A stretch of 64,000 nt of DNA from Mycolicibacterium rhodesiae JS60 (GTDB lineage: Bacteria > Actinomycetota > Actinomycetes > Mycobacteriales > Mycobacteriaceae), in contig AGIQ01000001.1 of assembly GCA_000230935.2 (NCBI GenBank), positions 1,302,001 through 1,366,000 of the forward strand, given 5' to 3'. The position numbers and the translations under genes are program-made. Of this stretch, positions 41,091 to 49,457 are shown piece after piece; the stretch's first letter is position 1; each line of letters starts with the position of its first letter. The notes under the pieces were generated by a model. The model ran no database searches, was not told the DNA's origin, and was given only the letters and a program-made list of their open reading frames with translations.

Positions 41091-41288
41091 TCAGTCTTCG
41101 TCGATCCAAATGGCTTGAGCGGGGCAGAACTCCACCGCCTCTTCGATGATCTTCCGCTCGCTCTCGGGCGGATTCTCGTCGACCACTTCTACAATGCCGC
41201 TGTTCTCGTCTTGGTCGAAGACGGCGGGCGCCAACGCTGCGCAGGTTCCAGCCCCGACGCACTTCGCCGGGTTCGAGCGGATCCGCAT
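41091..41288 (-). CDS. Small 3Fe-4S ferredoxin of the P450-partner type
   Basis: This is a 65-residue ferredoxin with CVGAGTC (C-x5-C) and a C-terminal CPAQAI. That gives three main ligands, so a 3Fe-4S cluster is expected. The start is ATG 41288 (MRIRSNP) with GAAAGGACGGGA upstream; a longer open frame to 41387 has no family similarity. It lies directly between the P450 (41320) and the SDR, so it should be the electron donor of that P450. It is different in sequence from the ferredoxin at 25575. Confidence 0.9.
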   Translation of the reverse strand: MRIRSNPAKCVGAGTCAALAPAVFDQDENSGIVEVVDENPPESERKIIEEAVEFCPAQAIWIDED

Positions 41289-41319
41289 GCTGATCCCGTC
41301 CTTTCTCGATTCTTGCTGG

Positions 41320-42516
41320 TTACCAGGTGATGGGGAGGTGATGCAGGCCGTAGACGGCGTTGTCACTCTTGAATTCGAGTTGATCAATCGGGACTGCTAC
41401 GGCGATGTTGGGCATCCGGTTGATGAGCGCGTTGTAGACGATGTCCAGTTCGAGACGGGCCAACGTCGCACCTAGGCAGGAATGTACGCCGAAACCGAAC
41501 GCCAGGTGGGCGCGGTTCTCGCGACGAAGGTCAAGTGTGTTCGGCTCGTCGAACTGCGCGGGATCGCGGTTGGCTATGTTGAGTGCGACGACGACACCTT
41601 CTCCGGCGCGAATGACGTGGCCCTCGAACTCGAAGTCCTCGGTGGCGGCTCGATGCCGACCGAGGTGGGGAACAGTGAGGAAGCGGAGGAGCTCCTCAAT
41701 GGCACTGGACATCAACGTCCGGTCGTCGCGGAGTGCTGCGAACTGGTCGGGATGCTCCATCAAGGTGAGCATCCCCAGGCTGATCATGTTCGTCGTGGTG
41801 TCGAAACCGGCTGCCAGCAGCAGTTCTGCGAACCCGACGAGCTGCTCTTCCTCCAATTGGCCGGTCTCGACGTATTCGTGGACAACACGGCTGAGCAGAT
41901 CTTCGTCACCGTTGGTGTGCTTGGCGCGGATCATCTCCCGGAGCAGATCTCGTAGGCCGGCGCGGCCCGCGGCAATTTGTTCGGGCGAAGCCTTTCCGCC
42001 CAGGAACTGATCGACGCATCCAACGAAATAGTCGCGCTTCTCGTAGGGCACACCTAGCAACGCACAGGTGACGAGCGCGGGCACTGCAAGCGCCAACCCG
42101 TCGACCATATCGACACCGGGCCCTGCCGCCATCATCCCGTCGATGAGCTTGTCAACCATGTCGGCGATGCCCGATTTGAGTTCGTCGATTCGCCTGACGG
42201 TGAATTCCGGGGCGAGCATGCGCCGGTAGACGTCATGCTCGGGCGGGTCCATGTGATTGAGCTGACCAGCGGCGAAGTGGCTCAGGGTCGGATGGACGCG
42301 GGGATAGCCCGGAGTCTGAAAATCGGCGCTGAATGCGGGGCTGCGAAGCACGCGGCGACAGGCGTCGTAACCCAACACGATCGCGGCTTCTTCGCCGCCG
42401 AAGAGGCGGATTCGCCCGATCGGTGCCTGCCGCTGCATTTCGGCGAGCGCCGGAGGGGGATCCAGCGGCGAGGTGCGGGCCATCGGAAACAGCGGGGGTG
42501 CTGCCAGAGACGTCAT
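41320..42516 (-). CDS. Cytochrome P450 monooxygenase
   Basis: This is a 398-residue P450 with heme motif FGFGVHSCLG (Cys347), I-helix LLAAGFDTT and K-helix EELLR. In the I-helix the usual acidic residue-Thr pair is Asp-Thr (FDTT), the usual arrangement. It starts the minus-strand operon with its own ferredoxin and SDR. A perfect ACCGGGCGCCCGGT palindrome lies 109 bases before its ATG, so control by the TetR at 44413 is likely. The substrate is unknown. Confidence 0.95.
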   Translation of the reverse strand: MTSLAAPPLFPMARTSPLDPPPALAEMQRQAPIGRIRLFGGEEAAIVLGYDACRRVLRSPAFSADFQTPGYPRVHPTLSHFAAGQLNHMDPPEHDVYRRMLAPEFTVRRIDELKSGIADMVDKLIDGMMAAGPGVDMVDGLALAVPALVTCALLGVPYEKRDYFVGCVDQFLGGKASPEQIAAGRAGLRDLLREMIRAKHTNGDEDLLSRVVHEYVETGQLEEEQLVGFAELLLAAGFDTTTNMISLGMLTLMEHPDQFAALRDDRTLMSSAIEELLRFLTVPHLGRHRAATEDFEFEGHVIRAGEGVVVALNIANRDPAQFDEPNTLDLRRENRAHLAFGFGVHSCLGATLARLELDIVYNALINRMPNIAVAVPIDQLEFKSDNAVYGLHHLPITW

Positions 42517-42624
42517 GTCTACCGCCTATTTCTGTTGAGAGTCAGCGCATTCGCACCTGAATGCGGTACTCGTTGACCGCCACTTAGCTGGGTGTGAGCC
42601 TAACAACGCTGATACCAGGAGTCA

Positions 42625-42638
42625 ACCGGGCGCCCGGT
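42625..42638. promoter_or_regulatory. ACCGGGCGCCCGGT-type operator, site 2 (perfect)
   Basis: This is a perfect 14-base palindrome ACCGGGCGCCCGGT, upstream of the P450/ferredoxin/SDR operon. It is the consensus copy of a six-member family in the window. Confidence 0.72.
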
Positions 42639-42733
42639 ATAGGCCAACAAGATCGACCGACCGGGTCGAGTCGACGGAAAGGCTGGCTGACGCCCGGAAT
42701 TTCACCGGCGAGCGGAGCTTCGGCTGGTCGGTT

Positions 42734-43231
42734 TCATGTCATGAGTTGAAGGAACTCGACGGGGACGCCGTCGGGATCATGCACATAGAAGCTCTTCATG
42801 ACGGGTGTGATGTCGATGATCGGTGAGACCGGCTCGATCCCGGGAAGGGCAAGTATCTCTTCGTACTTCGCTGCCACGTCGTCGACGAACACGCTCAGAT
42901 GCGGGCTGCCGGCCCGATTGTGGTTGAGTTCGAGCGCGGGGCCGCCGGCTTCGATGTACTCGATGAGCTGCAGGACGAAGCTATCCGGCAATTCCAGGTG
43001 GACGTATTTGAAGACTGATCCCGGGTTGTCGGTGAGCGTGTCGAACGCTTCGCTCTGGATGCCGAGGAATGTCGCGTCACCGCTCGAAGATGTTGTTTCA
43101 GTCCGATCTGGATTGTGTGTGCCGAGTGCCGCGTCTTGGTCCCAGAGCCGCATGCCGACGACATCTCGGTAGAAGCGGTAGGACGCCTCGATATCGCGAA
43201 CGGTGATTCCTATGTGGTGGAAGCGGTTCAT
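42734..43231 (-). CDS. VOC/glyoxalase family protein
   Basis: This is a 165-residue vicinal-oxygen-chelate fold protein with the N-terminal FHHIGITVRDIEASYRFY block and the C-terminal FYVHDPDGVPVEFLQ block typical of the family. Metal ligands by position would be His in HHIG and Glu in VEFLQ, with a further His in the second module (SPHLSVFVDD). The family includes dioxygenases, epimerases and lyases, so the reaction is open; methylmalonyl-CoA epimerase-like chemistry is one option. An operator of the ACCGGGCG type lies 35 bases upstream (43266). Confidence 0.87.
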   Translation of the reverse strand: MNRFHHIGITVRDIEASYRFYRDVVGMRLWDQDAALGTHNPDRTETTSSSGDATFLGIQSEAFDTLTDNPGSVFKYVHLELPDSFVLQLIEYIEAGGPALELNHNRAGSPHLSVFVDDVAAKYEEILALPGIEPVSPIIDITPVMKSFYVHDPDGVPVEFLQLMT

Positions 43232-43265
43232 CTAGCGCAACTCTCCTTGCCGGCTGCAGTTATCG

Positions 43266-43279
43266 ACTGGGCGCCCGGT
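43266..43279. promoter_or_regulatory. ACCGGGCGCCCGGT-type operator, site 3
   Basis: ACTGGGCGCCCGGT differs from the palindrome at one position (C to T). GAC before and GTC shortly after extend the dyad. It lies 35 bases before the VOC gene start. Confidence 0.68.
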
Positions 43280-43408
43280 AGTCTATCGCAGCGGCGGGCT
43301 TGGGGCCATGGCCGAGTTGGTTCAGGGGCGCCGTTCCCGCGGACGAACGGCCGTCGTTCGGTTCGGGATGCGGGGGATTGTCAGGTGCGGGGCGTGAGCC
43401 GCCGCCGG

Positions 43409-44254
43409 TCAGGACGGACGGGCTTGGCCGGGTCCGAAGGTCTGGCTCACTTGTCGTACTCGCGCTGCGATCGCGTCACTGCTGATGACCGCATCGACGC
43501 CGACAGAAACAAAGCAGCCTTGGTAGGGCGGCAGGTCAGGCGAACCCGCAGGATCGAGGGCGATACCGATCCCGTGTTCTTTGCACCCGTCATAGATGCG
43601 CCGGTGGGCGGCCTCGAGCTGGGAGCGGTCAAAATCGGCTCTGATCAGGAAATCGCCCCAGCCGAAAATCACCGCGTGTGGGCGTCCTGCTTCGAGAATG
43701 CTGTCGAGGTTTGCGACACCCTCGGGACTTTCGATCATGAAAATGGATGCCAGACTCGCATTCGCCGCGAGCGTGAATTCGGAGCTGAGCAAACCTGGAC
43801 CAAGCGAGGCGAGCTCGCTGCCGCACCACTTCACGTGACGAGCATGCGCACCCGCCCAGCCGCGTCGTCCGGCCGGCGGATAGTGCATCGACTCGCGTGC
43901 CAGGGCAGCCTCTTCGGCGGTGGAGATCATCGGGAACACCACTCCGCCGGCCCCAGCGTCCAGGATGCGTCCCACGAGATGTGGGTCGACGTGTGGTACC
44001 CGCACCAACGCCGTCATCCCACTGCGCTCGGCGGCCACGATCATGAGCTGGGCGTCGCGCAAACCGTCGGGGGTGTGTTCGAGATCGATGATGCCCGCAT
44101 CGATTCCGTGCAGTCCGGCCATTTCCACGACATTCGGTGACTGCAATGTCAGCCAGATGGTGGTGGGCAGGCCATCCCCGGTGGACAGGGCGGCGAGGAA
44201 GCGATTTGTCGTCGGCCACCAACGCGGTTTCACGTCTGCGTTATCGTCGGTCAA
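43409..44254 (-). CDS. HpcH/HpaI family aldolase
   Basis: This is a 281-residue class II pyruvate-type aldolase. It has TIWLTLQSPNVVEMAG, the IIDLEHTPDG block (catalytic-region acidic and His residues), RVPHVDPHLVGRILD and MIESPEGVANLD with the metal-binding Glu. Such enzymes cleave 4-hydroxy-2-oxo acids to pyruvate and an aldehyde. The start is TTG 44254, because a good ribosome site (GGAAGGATATC) precedes it; an ATG at 44275 has none. An ACCGGGCG-type site lies 38 bases upstream. It probably cuts a product of the P450/SDR steps. Confidence 0.9.
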   Translation of the reverse strand: MTDDNADVKPRWWPTTNRFLAALSTGDGLPTTIWLTLQSPNVVEMAGLHGIDAGIIDLEHTPDGLRDAQLMIVAAERSGMTALVRVPHVDPHLVGRILDAGAGGVVFPMISTAEEAALARESMHYPPAGRRGWAGAHARHVKWCGSELASLGPGLLSSEFTLAANASLASIFMIESPEGVANLDSILEAGRPHAVIFGWGDFLIRADFDRSQLEAAHRRIYDGCKEHGIGIALDPAGSPDLPPYQGCFVSVGVDAVISSDAIAARVRQVSQTFGPGQARPS

Positions 44255-44291
44255 CAGATATCCTTCCTTTCGCATTTACCCTACATCGCCG

Positions 44292-44305
44292 GGCGGGCGC
44301 CCGGT
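44292..44305. promoter_or_regulatory. ACCGGGCGCCCGGT-type operator, site 4
   Basis: GGCGGGCGCCCGGT matches 12 of 14 positions of the palindrome. It lies 38 bases upstream of the HpaI-type aldolase start, in the divergent region with the TetR gene at 44413. Confidence 0.55.
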
Positions 44306-44373
44306 CGGACTCCAGGCAGTGCTGGTCGGGTCCGCGTCTGGTGCCAAATCTAAGCTAGGATCGGTGGAAATCG

Positions 44374-44387
44374 ACCGGTCGCCCGTC
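44374..44387. promoter_or_regulatory. ACCGGGCGCCCGGT-type operator, site 5 (degenerate)
   Basis: ACCGGTCGCCCGTC matches 11 of 14 positions. It lies 26 bases before the ATG of the TetR gene itself, where an autoregulatory site would be expected. Confidence 0.5.
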
Positions 44388-44412
44388 AGGTTGAGACAAG
44401 TTGAGGATGGCA

Positions 44413-45066
44413 ATGACCAACGTTCGCAACGCTTCTCAGAAAACGGCGTCCAAGCCGCCAGCAAAGGCTGGCGCCAAGAAGGCTCCGGAGAAAGTCCCGA
44501 CGTCGAGCCGGGTGATTTCCGACGGGGCCCGGCTGTTCCGCGAGCAGGGTTATGCGGTGAGCACTACGCGAGAGCTGTCTGCGCGCCTCGGTATCACCAA
44601 AGCGTCCCTCTACTACCACATTGCTAGCAAAGAGGATCTACTGCGACTGATCTGCTTGGAGTCGCTTCACCGGGTCACCGAGTCGGTGACGGCTGCCGTC
44701 GAGGCGGAAACCGATCCGCTCGCCAAGGTGCGAGCGGTGTTGTCGGCACACCTCGAGTCGGTGCTCGGGGATCTGGATCTTCACGCGACGATGTTGCAAG
44801 AGCTGCGATCGCTGACTGGCGCTTATCGAGATCAGGTACAGCTAGCTCGCGATGCATACGAAAATCTGGTCGTCGATGTGATCACCGAAGCCCAGGCGGC
44901 CGGCGCACTACGGTCGGATCTGACAGTCAAAGTTCTGGCCTTCGGACTGCTCAGCCTGCTCAATTGGACCATCTCCTGGTATCGCCCCGGTGGTGGCCTG
45001 ACGCCCAGCGAACTCGCGGACAATTTCTGGGCGCTGTACCTGGGCGGCGCGCAAGCTCCCGCTTAG
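44413..45066 (+). CDS. TetR-family transcriptional regulator, likely controller of the ACCGGGCG regulon
   Basis: This is a regulator of about 217 residues with a Lys/Ala-rich N-terminal arm. The helix-turn-helix is STTRELSARLGITKASLYYHI and the helical ligand domain resembles KstR2/FadR-like TetR_C types. ATG 44413 is chosen (GAGG six bases upstream); in-frame ATG 44407 and TTG 44401 are alternatives. Six ACCGGGCGCCCGGT-like sites lie in front of this gene and its neighbours, two of them in the divergent region with the aldolase, so it is the obvious regulator of the 40-47.7 kb catabolic block and possibly of the CMD/FMN-enzyme pair at 12.9 kb. Confidence 0.88.
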   Translation: MTNVRNASQKTASKPPAKAGAKKAPEKVPTSSRVISDGARLFREQGYAVSTTRELSARLGITKASLYYHIASKEDLLRLICLESLHRVTESVTAAVEAETDPLAKVRAVLSAHLESVLGDLDLHATMLQELRSLTGAYRDQVQLARDAYENLVVDVITEAQAAGALRSDLTVKVLAFGLLSLLNWTISWYRPGGGLTPSELADNFWALYLGGAQAPA

Positions 45067-45086
45067 GCGCCACTGACGTATCATCT

Positions 45087-45100
45087 ACCGGGCGCACGGT
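45087..45100. promoter_or_regulatory. ACCGGGCGCCCGGT-type operator, site 6
   Basis: ACCGGGCGCACGGT matches 13 of 14 positions. It is followed by GGTATGGTA, a possible -10, and lies 117 bases before the SDR at 45218. Confidence 0.62.
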
Positions 45101-45217
45101 CGGTATGGTAACCTGGCCGACGACAGCCCTCCTTTCGCGATGGCGCACCGTCTCGCCGGTGCTCAGCGATGTCATTGGGCAACGACCACACAAGCAACCC
45201 GATGGGGAGATGTGACG

Positions 45218-46015
45218 ATGTATGACTTGAGCGGCGAGGTCGCCCTCGTAACGGGTGCGGCGTCCGGGCTTGGCCGGGCGATCGCCGAACGATTGGCTCG
45301 TGAAGGCGCGGCCGTCGCTCTCGTGGACACCGACGAAGCGGGCCTGGCGCGGGTGCTCGAAGAGTTCAAGAGCTTCGGAGCGACAGCGTGCACCGCGTTG
45401 TGCGATGTCAGCCAGCCGGCGGCAGTCGAAGCAGCCGTCGCATCCGCGCGAAGCGCCCTCGGGCCTATCAGTGTCCTGGTCAACAACGCCGGCATCACGA
45501 TTCAAAAGCCGTACATCGAGCATTCTGACGAGGATCTCGATCGTCAGATCGCGGTCAACTTGCGGGGCACGCATCTGTTCATGAGCCGGACTCTGCCGGC
45601 GATGGTCAGCGCCGGTAAGGGCGCGGTTGTCAACATCGCTTCGGTTGCAGCACTCCACTACACCGTTCCGCATGCCGCGTACGCAGCATCCAAGGCGGGC
45701 ATCATCGCCCTGTCGCGCGACACCGCTTTTGAAGTCGCGTCTCGCGGTGTCCGGGTGAACTGTGTTGCTCCAGGCCTGATCGCCGTACCGAGAAGCAGCA
45801 CGAAGGTCCCGTCGCTGCAAACTCAAACGGCGTCTAGCGGCCGGGATCTCGAGCAGTCCACCAGCACCAGACCGCTTGGTTACGGCCGCCCTTCCGATAT
45901 CGCCTCTGTCGTGGCTTTCCTCGTTTCCGATCAGGCGCGGTTTGTCATCGGTCAGACGATCAGTGTGGCCGGCGGAACGGATCTCCAGGTGAGCATGGCC
46001 TATCCGGGCGAGTAG
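45218..46015 (+). CDS. SDR family oxidoreductase
   Basis: This is a 265-residue short-chain dehydrogenase with TGAASGLGRAIA, NNAG and the catalytic YAASK motif after the ASVAALH Ser region. The start is ATG 45218 with GGGGAGA upstream; a longer frame to 45140 exists but runs into the operator/promoter region. It is the first gene of a three-gene plus-strand unit (SDR, SDR, CitE-like lyase) that faces an ACCGGGCG-type operator. It likely oxidises a hydroxy intermediate; the cofactor preference cannot be told. Confidence 0.9.
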   Translation: MYDLSGEVALVTGAASGLGRAIAERLAREGAAVALVDTDEAGLARVLEEFKSFGATACTALCDVSQPAAVEAAVASARSALGPISVLVNNAGITIQKPYIEHSDEDLDRQIAVNLRGTHLFMSRTLPAMVSAGKGAVVNIASVAALHYTVPHAAYAASKAGIIALSRDTAFEVASRGVRVNCVAPGLIAVPRSSTKVPSLQTQTASSGRDLEQSTSTRPLGYGRPSDIASVVAFLVSDQARFVIGQTISVAGGTDLQVSMAYPGE

Positions 46016-46080
46016 AGCGTCAGCGATTCAGGCCGCAGCGAATCTCCCGCACAGCGGGATGACCAGATTGGAGTTTCGTG

Positions 46081-46842
46081 ATGACGCTTGGCGCGCAACG
46101 TGTCGCGGTTGTCACCGGTGCAGCGCGGGGAATCGGTGCGGCCGTGGCGCATCGGCTGGCCGCCGACGGCCTCGCCGTTGCGGTGCTCGACCGTGATGGT
46201 GAAGGTGCACAGGCCGTCGCTTCCTCGATTGGTGGCTCCGGGGGCCGGGCGATGGCGGTCACTGCCGACATCACGTCGGCCGAGCAAATCGAGGAAGCCA
46301 TCGCGTCGGTCTGCTCGGGGCTGGGTGATCCGACGGTGCTCGTCAACAATGCGGGAGTGACCCGTGACAATCTTCTGTTCCGGATGACACGGGAAGATTG
46401 GGACACGGTGATCGCAGTTCACCTCACGGGTGCGTACCTGATGACGGCGGCCGTCCAGCGGTTCATGGTGGCAGCCGGGTTCGGACGGATCGTCAATCTG
46501 TCGAGCGTGGCGGCGCTGGGCAACCGCGGCCAGACCAACTACTCGGCCGCCAAAGCTGGATTGATCGGCATGGCCAAGACCCTCGCGATCGAGCTGGGCA
46601 AGTTCGGTGTCACGGCGAATGCGATAGCGCCGGGGTTCATTTCAACCGAGATGACGGCGGCCACCGCGGCGCGGCTGGGAATGTCGTTGGAGGAGCTGGC
46701 CGCCCAATACGTTGTGGACATTCCCGTTGGTCGCCCTGGGGTTCCGGATGACATCGCGAACGTGGTGTCCTTCTTTGTCGACGAGCGAAGCGGTTTCGTG
46801 TCGGGCCAGGTGATCTACGTCGCCGGTGGGCCGAAGGCGTGA
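46081..46842 (+). CDS. SDR family oxidoreductase (FabG-like)
   Basis: This is a 253-residue short-chain dehydrogenase close to FabG-type 3-oxoacyl reductases: TGAARGIGAAVA, NNAGVTRD, catalytic YSAAK and the PG-FISTEMT segment. ATG 46081 is taken; a GTG directly before it at 46078 could also serve. In a catabolic setting such enzymes often run as 3-hydroxyacyl-CoA dehydrogenases. It overlaps the CitE-like gene by GTGA at 46839-46842. Confidence 0.92.
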   Translation: MTLGAQRVAVVTGAARGIGAAVAHRLAADGLAVAVLDRDGEGAQAVASSIGGSGGRAMAVTADITSAEQIEEAIASVCSGLGDPTVLVNNAGVTRDNLLFRMTREDWDTVIAVHLTGAYLMTAAVQRFMVAAGFGRIVNLSSVAALGNRGQTNYSAAKAGLIGMAKTLAIELGKFGVTANAIAPGFISTEMTAATAARLGMSLEELAAQYVVDIPVGRPGVPDDIANVVSFFVDERSGFVSGQVIYVAGGPKA

Positions 46843-47690
46843 GCGATTCCAGTCAAGGCGCCCTTGGCAGGCCGACCGCGATGAATCTCCCGGCCGAGTC
46901 TGCCCGAAGCCTGTTATTTGTTCCCGCTGACCGGCCAGACCGGTTCGACAAGGCTGCGGGGTGCGGCGCCGATGGCCTCATCCTGGATCTCGAGGACGGG
47001 GTTGCCCCCGCGGCCAAGGACGATGCTCGGCGCCACGTCGCCTCCTGGATGGGCCGCGGCGCGGCAATGCTACGGCTCAACGCGGCCGATACGCCATGGT
47101 TTGAAGACGACGTTGCGCTGGTGTGTGCCATCGAGTGTGCCGTGATGATCCCAAAGGTGCAGTCTGCCAAGCAGATTGCAGACATTCTGCAGCGGCTGCC
47201 TCCAGTGCCGGCCCTCGTGTTGCTCGAAACTGCCGCTGGCATCGCCAACGCCGCAGAGATCTGCGCAGTGCCCGGCGTGGCGCGCGCGGCGTTCGGAAGC
47301 GTTGATTTGGGTGCTGAACTGGGCGTCGATCCGGCCGAGCGCCAAGCGATGGCCTACGCGCGAGGCGCCGTCGTAATCGCATCAGCGGCCAATCATTTGC
47401 CGCCACCACTCGACGGCGTCTGTGTCGACGTCGTAGATGCTGGTGCTGTCCAGGAAGAAGCTCAATACGCTGCAGCGTTGGGATTCGGGGGGAAGCTCGG
47501 CATCCATCCACGACAAGTGGCCACCATCAACCGTGCATTTTCTCCTTCGGCCGACGAAATTAGCTGGGCACGAAAGATTCTGGAGGCCGACGACGGCGAT
47601 GGAGTCACCGTCGTGGACGGCAAGATGGTGGATAGGCCGGTCCTGACCCGTGCTCGCCGGCTGCTGCATCAAGCTGGCAAGACCGAATGA
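46839..47690 (+). CDS. CitE-like (citrate lyase beta / malyl-CoA lyase family) lyase
   Basis: This is a 283-residue protein of the HpcH/HpaI-CitE superfamily. SLLFVPADRPDRFDKA, LILDLEDGVAPAAKDDAR, VLLETAAGI with the metal-binding Glu, and GKLGIHPRQV are the family signatures. Members cleave or condense 3-hydroxy-acyl-CoAs such as malyl-, citramalyl- or 3-hydroxy-3-methylglutaryl-like thioesters. It starts at GTG 46839, coupled to the FabG-like SDR. It would release acetyl-CoA or pyruvate/glyoxylate late in the pathway. A hairpin follows 112 bases after the stop. Confidence 0.9.
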   Translation: MSDSSQGALGRPTAMNLPAESARSLLFVPADRPDRFDKAAGCGADGLILDLEDGVAPAAKDDARRHVASWMGRGAAMLRLNAADTPWFEDDVALVCAIECAVMIPKVQSAKQIADILQRLPPVPALVLLETAAGIANAAEICAVPGVARAAFGSVDLGAELGVDPAERQAMAYARGAVVIASAANHLPPPLDGVCVDVVDAGAVQEEAQYAAALGFGGKLGIHPRQVATINRAFSPSADEISWARKILEADDGDGVTVVDGKMVDRPVLTRARRLLHQAGKTE

Positions 47691-48029
47691 TTCTCGTCTG
47701 CTATCCCAGCAGGCGGGTACTTTGACTTGATGGTGGGGCGCTTGAACATCACGGCAATGGTCGTGTCGAAACGCGAGACAAGCGCTAGTTTGCCGGTTCT
47801 GGATCCTCCTCGTTGAGGGAGGATGCGACACCGCTGAGGCCGTCGGCCACGGCGGAGCTGCCTCGGCCCGTCCCCGTGGACCGACGTTCTTCAGGCCGTG
47901 GACTGACGCCGAACAGTCGTAGGCGATGCCGCATAGCGGCCTGGCCGGTCATGCGACGGCACGCTGCGTGACACGCGAGTCAAGCACGCTGGTGGACACC
48001 AGGAGTGACTCCGATGGCGCGACCGTTGC
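47691..48029. other. Intergenic stretch with a hairpin
   Basis: This 339-base gap lies after the CitE-like gene. A 7-base-pair hairpin (47803-47809 with 47818-47824, 8-base loop) may end the upstream transcript, though it lacks a U-run. The rest shows no family signature; it ends with a short reading frame before the hydrolase gene. Confidence 0.45.
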
Positions 48030-48055
48030 ATGAATGCACCGACGCAGGAAGGTGA
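48014..48055 (+). CDS. Possible 13-codon upstream reading frame
   Basis: ATG 48014 follows an AGGAGTGACTCC ribosome-like site and reads 13 codons (MARPLHECTDAGR) before TGA at 48053-48055. It overlaps the assumed hydrolase start in another frame. It may couple translation to the hydrolase (whose better start could be GTG 48066) or be chance. Confidence 0.25.
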   Translation: MARPLHECTDAGR

Positions 48056-48920
48056 GGTCAATCTGGTGTTTCGGCAATCCAATCGGAGAATGGAAACCCC
48101 GGACTGGTTCCTCACAGCGGTCGGAAATGAACCGGAACATCTCGACGTCGATGTGGACGGATGCCGGATTCACGTGCGGGCCTGGGGCGAACCGGCAAAT
48201 CCTCCGCTGGTACTTGTGCATGGCGGTGGCGCCGACTCAGCCTGGTGGGATCACATTGGACCATTCTTCACGCCTACTCACCGGGTGATCGCACCAGACC
48301 TCAGCGGTCACGGTGATAGCGATACCCGCAGCGTGTATGGCTGGGACATGTGGGCGCGCGAGGTGCTTGCGGCCGCGGATGCCGCGAGTGTCTCCGGCAC
48401 CGTGAGGATTGCGGGACACAGCATCGGCGGACAGGTGGCCGCGACGGTGGCGTTGGAGTACGGCAACCAAGTCGACAGCATCGTGGTGATCGATTCACCC
48501 TTGCGTGGCCGAGATGCTGAGATCAGTCGGACTATCGAGCGGTGCAGTCCGGTTGCCGCTCAGGAAATCGTGTTGCCTTATGTCAGTGCACACATCGTCG
48601 CACAGTCTCTGCGCAAGGCCTCTAATGGAAGGCGCTGGGAATCCGGTGCGGGTGACGTTGACGGCTTGCTCGCTGAGGGGGTGCCCGAAGAATTGGAAGT
48701 CATGGAAACGATGATGGCGCAAATGCCGTGCCGCGTAGCGTACGTACACTGTGAAGCCGGATTGGTGCCCCCTGCCATGGCAACCCAAATTCAGTCGATT
48801 ATGCAACTTCGCGGGCCGTTCATCGAACTGGCGCTGGCGGGACATCATCCAATGCTTGATCAGCCGCTGCCGCTGATCGCGACGCTACGCACGCTCCTGG
48901 AGGTCTGGTCGATCACATAA
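48030..48920 (+). CDS. Alpha/beta hydrolase
   Basis: This is a 296-residue alpha/beta-hydrolase fold protein. The oxyanion-hole segment is HGGGADSAWWD and the nucleophile elbow GHSIGG (Ser near 136). PDLSGHGDSD holds the conserved loop, and the catalytic His is expected in GHHPML near the C-terminus. It could be an esterase, lactonase or C-C bond hydrolase such as meta-cleavage product hydrolases. The start is uncertain: ATG 48030 is weakly supported and GTG 48066 has a better ribosome site (AAGGTGAGG). It stands alone between the catabolic block and the mce region. Confidence 0.85.
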   Translation: MNAPTQEGEVNLVFRQSNRRMETPDWFLTAVGNEPEHLDVDVDGCRIHVRAWGEPANPPLVLVHGGGADSAWWDHIGPFFTPTHRVIAPDLSGHGDSDTRSVYGWDMWAREVLAAADAASVSGTVRIAGHSIGGQVAATVALEYGNQVDSIVVIDSPLRGRDAEISRTIERCSPVAAQEIVLPYVSAHIVAQSLRKASNGRRWESGAGDVDGLLAEGVPEELEVMETMMAQMPCRVAYVHCEAGLVPPAMATQIQSIMQLRGPFIELALAGHHPMLDQPLPLIATLRTLLEVWSIT

Positions 48921-49016
48921 CGGCTCGGACTCCCGACACGTCGCGACGCATTCAACCCGAAGCGAAAGCGAGCGAAGGCGCCCCGCGAATTTCCATGTAA
49001 TGCGAAGGTATAGGCG

Positions 49017-49394
49017 ATGCATGGAGGAACGTTCGGCTTGCCGCTCGCGGCCATCACGGTCCTGGTGAGCCTGGCGGCCTCGCCCGTGGCGGCGGCCGGC
49101 GATGACGACTGCAGCCTGTTGCTGCCGGCCGCGGATCAGCTGGAGGCCGTGTTCAACGAGATCGCGCCTACCGGTACTCCGTCGTGGGTGGCGCCCCGCG
49201 TCCGCGCCCCGTTGAGCCCGTTGCACAACCTGAGCAGCCCGCCCGGCATCGACCTTCGGATTCGGTCGAACATGGTGGCGTCCCAGATCGACAACAACGA
49301 CCCGTACCGGCCGGCGACCCCAGAACGACTCGCGAGCGATCTGGCCAAGGCCAGGGGCCTGCTGGTCGCGGTCCGCGATTGGTGCGCGCCCTAG
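49017..49394 (+). CDS. Small secreted protein of unknown function
   Basis: This is a 125-residue protein with a clear Sec-type signal peptide (hydrophobic residues 7-26, cleavage near AAA-GDD). The mature part has two Cys (DDDCSLLL and the C-terminal DWCAP) that could form a disulphide. I do not recognise the family; similar short secreted proteins occur next to mce loci in mycobacteria, which is context only. It converges with the last gene of the mce operon, ending 63 bases from it. Confidence 0.6.
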   Translation: MHGGTFGLPLAAITVLVSLAASPVAAAGDDDCSLLLPAADQLEAVFNEIAPTGTPSWVAPRVRAPLSPLHNLSSPPGIDLRIRSNMVASQIDNNDPYRPATPERLASDLAKARGLLVAVRDWCAP

Positions 49395-49457
49395 CGCTCA
49401 GGCCCGATTGCCCGACTCCTCCTCATCGCTCGTTCCTCGCTCTGCATCGTCGTCGGG

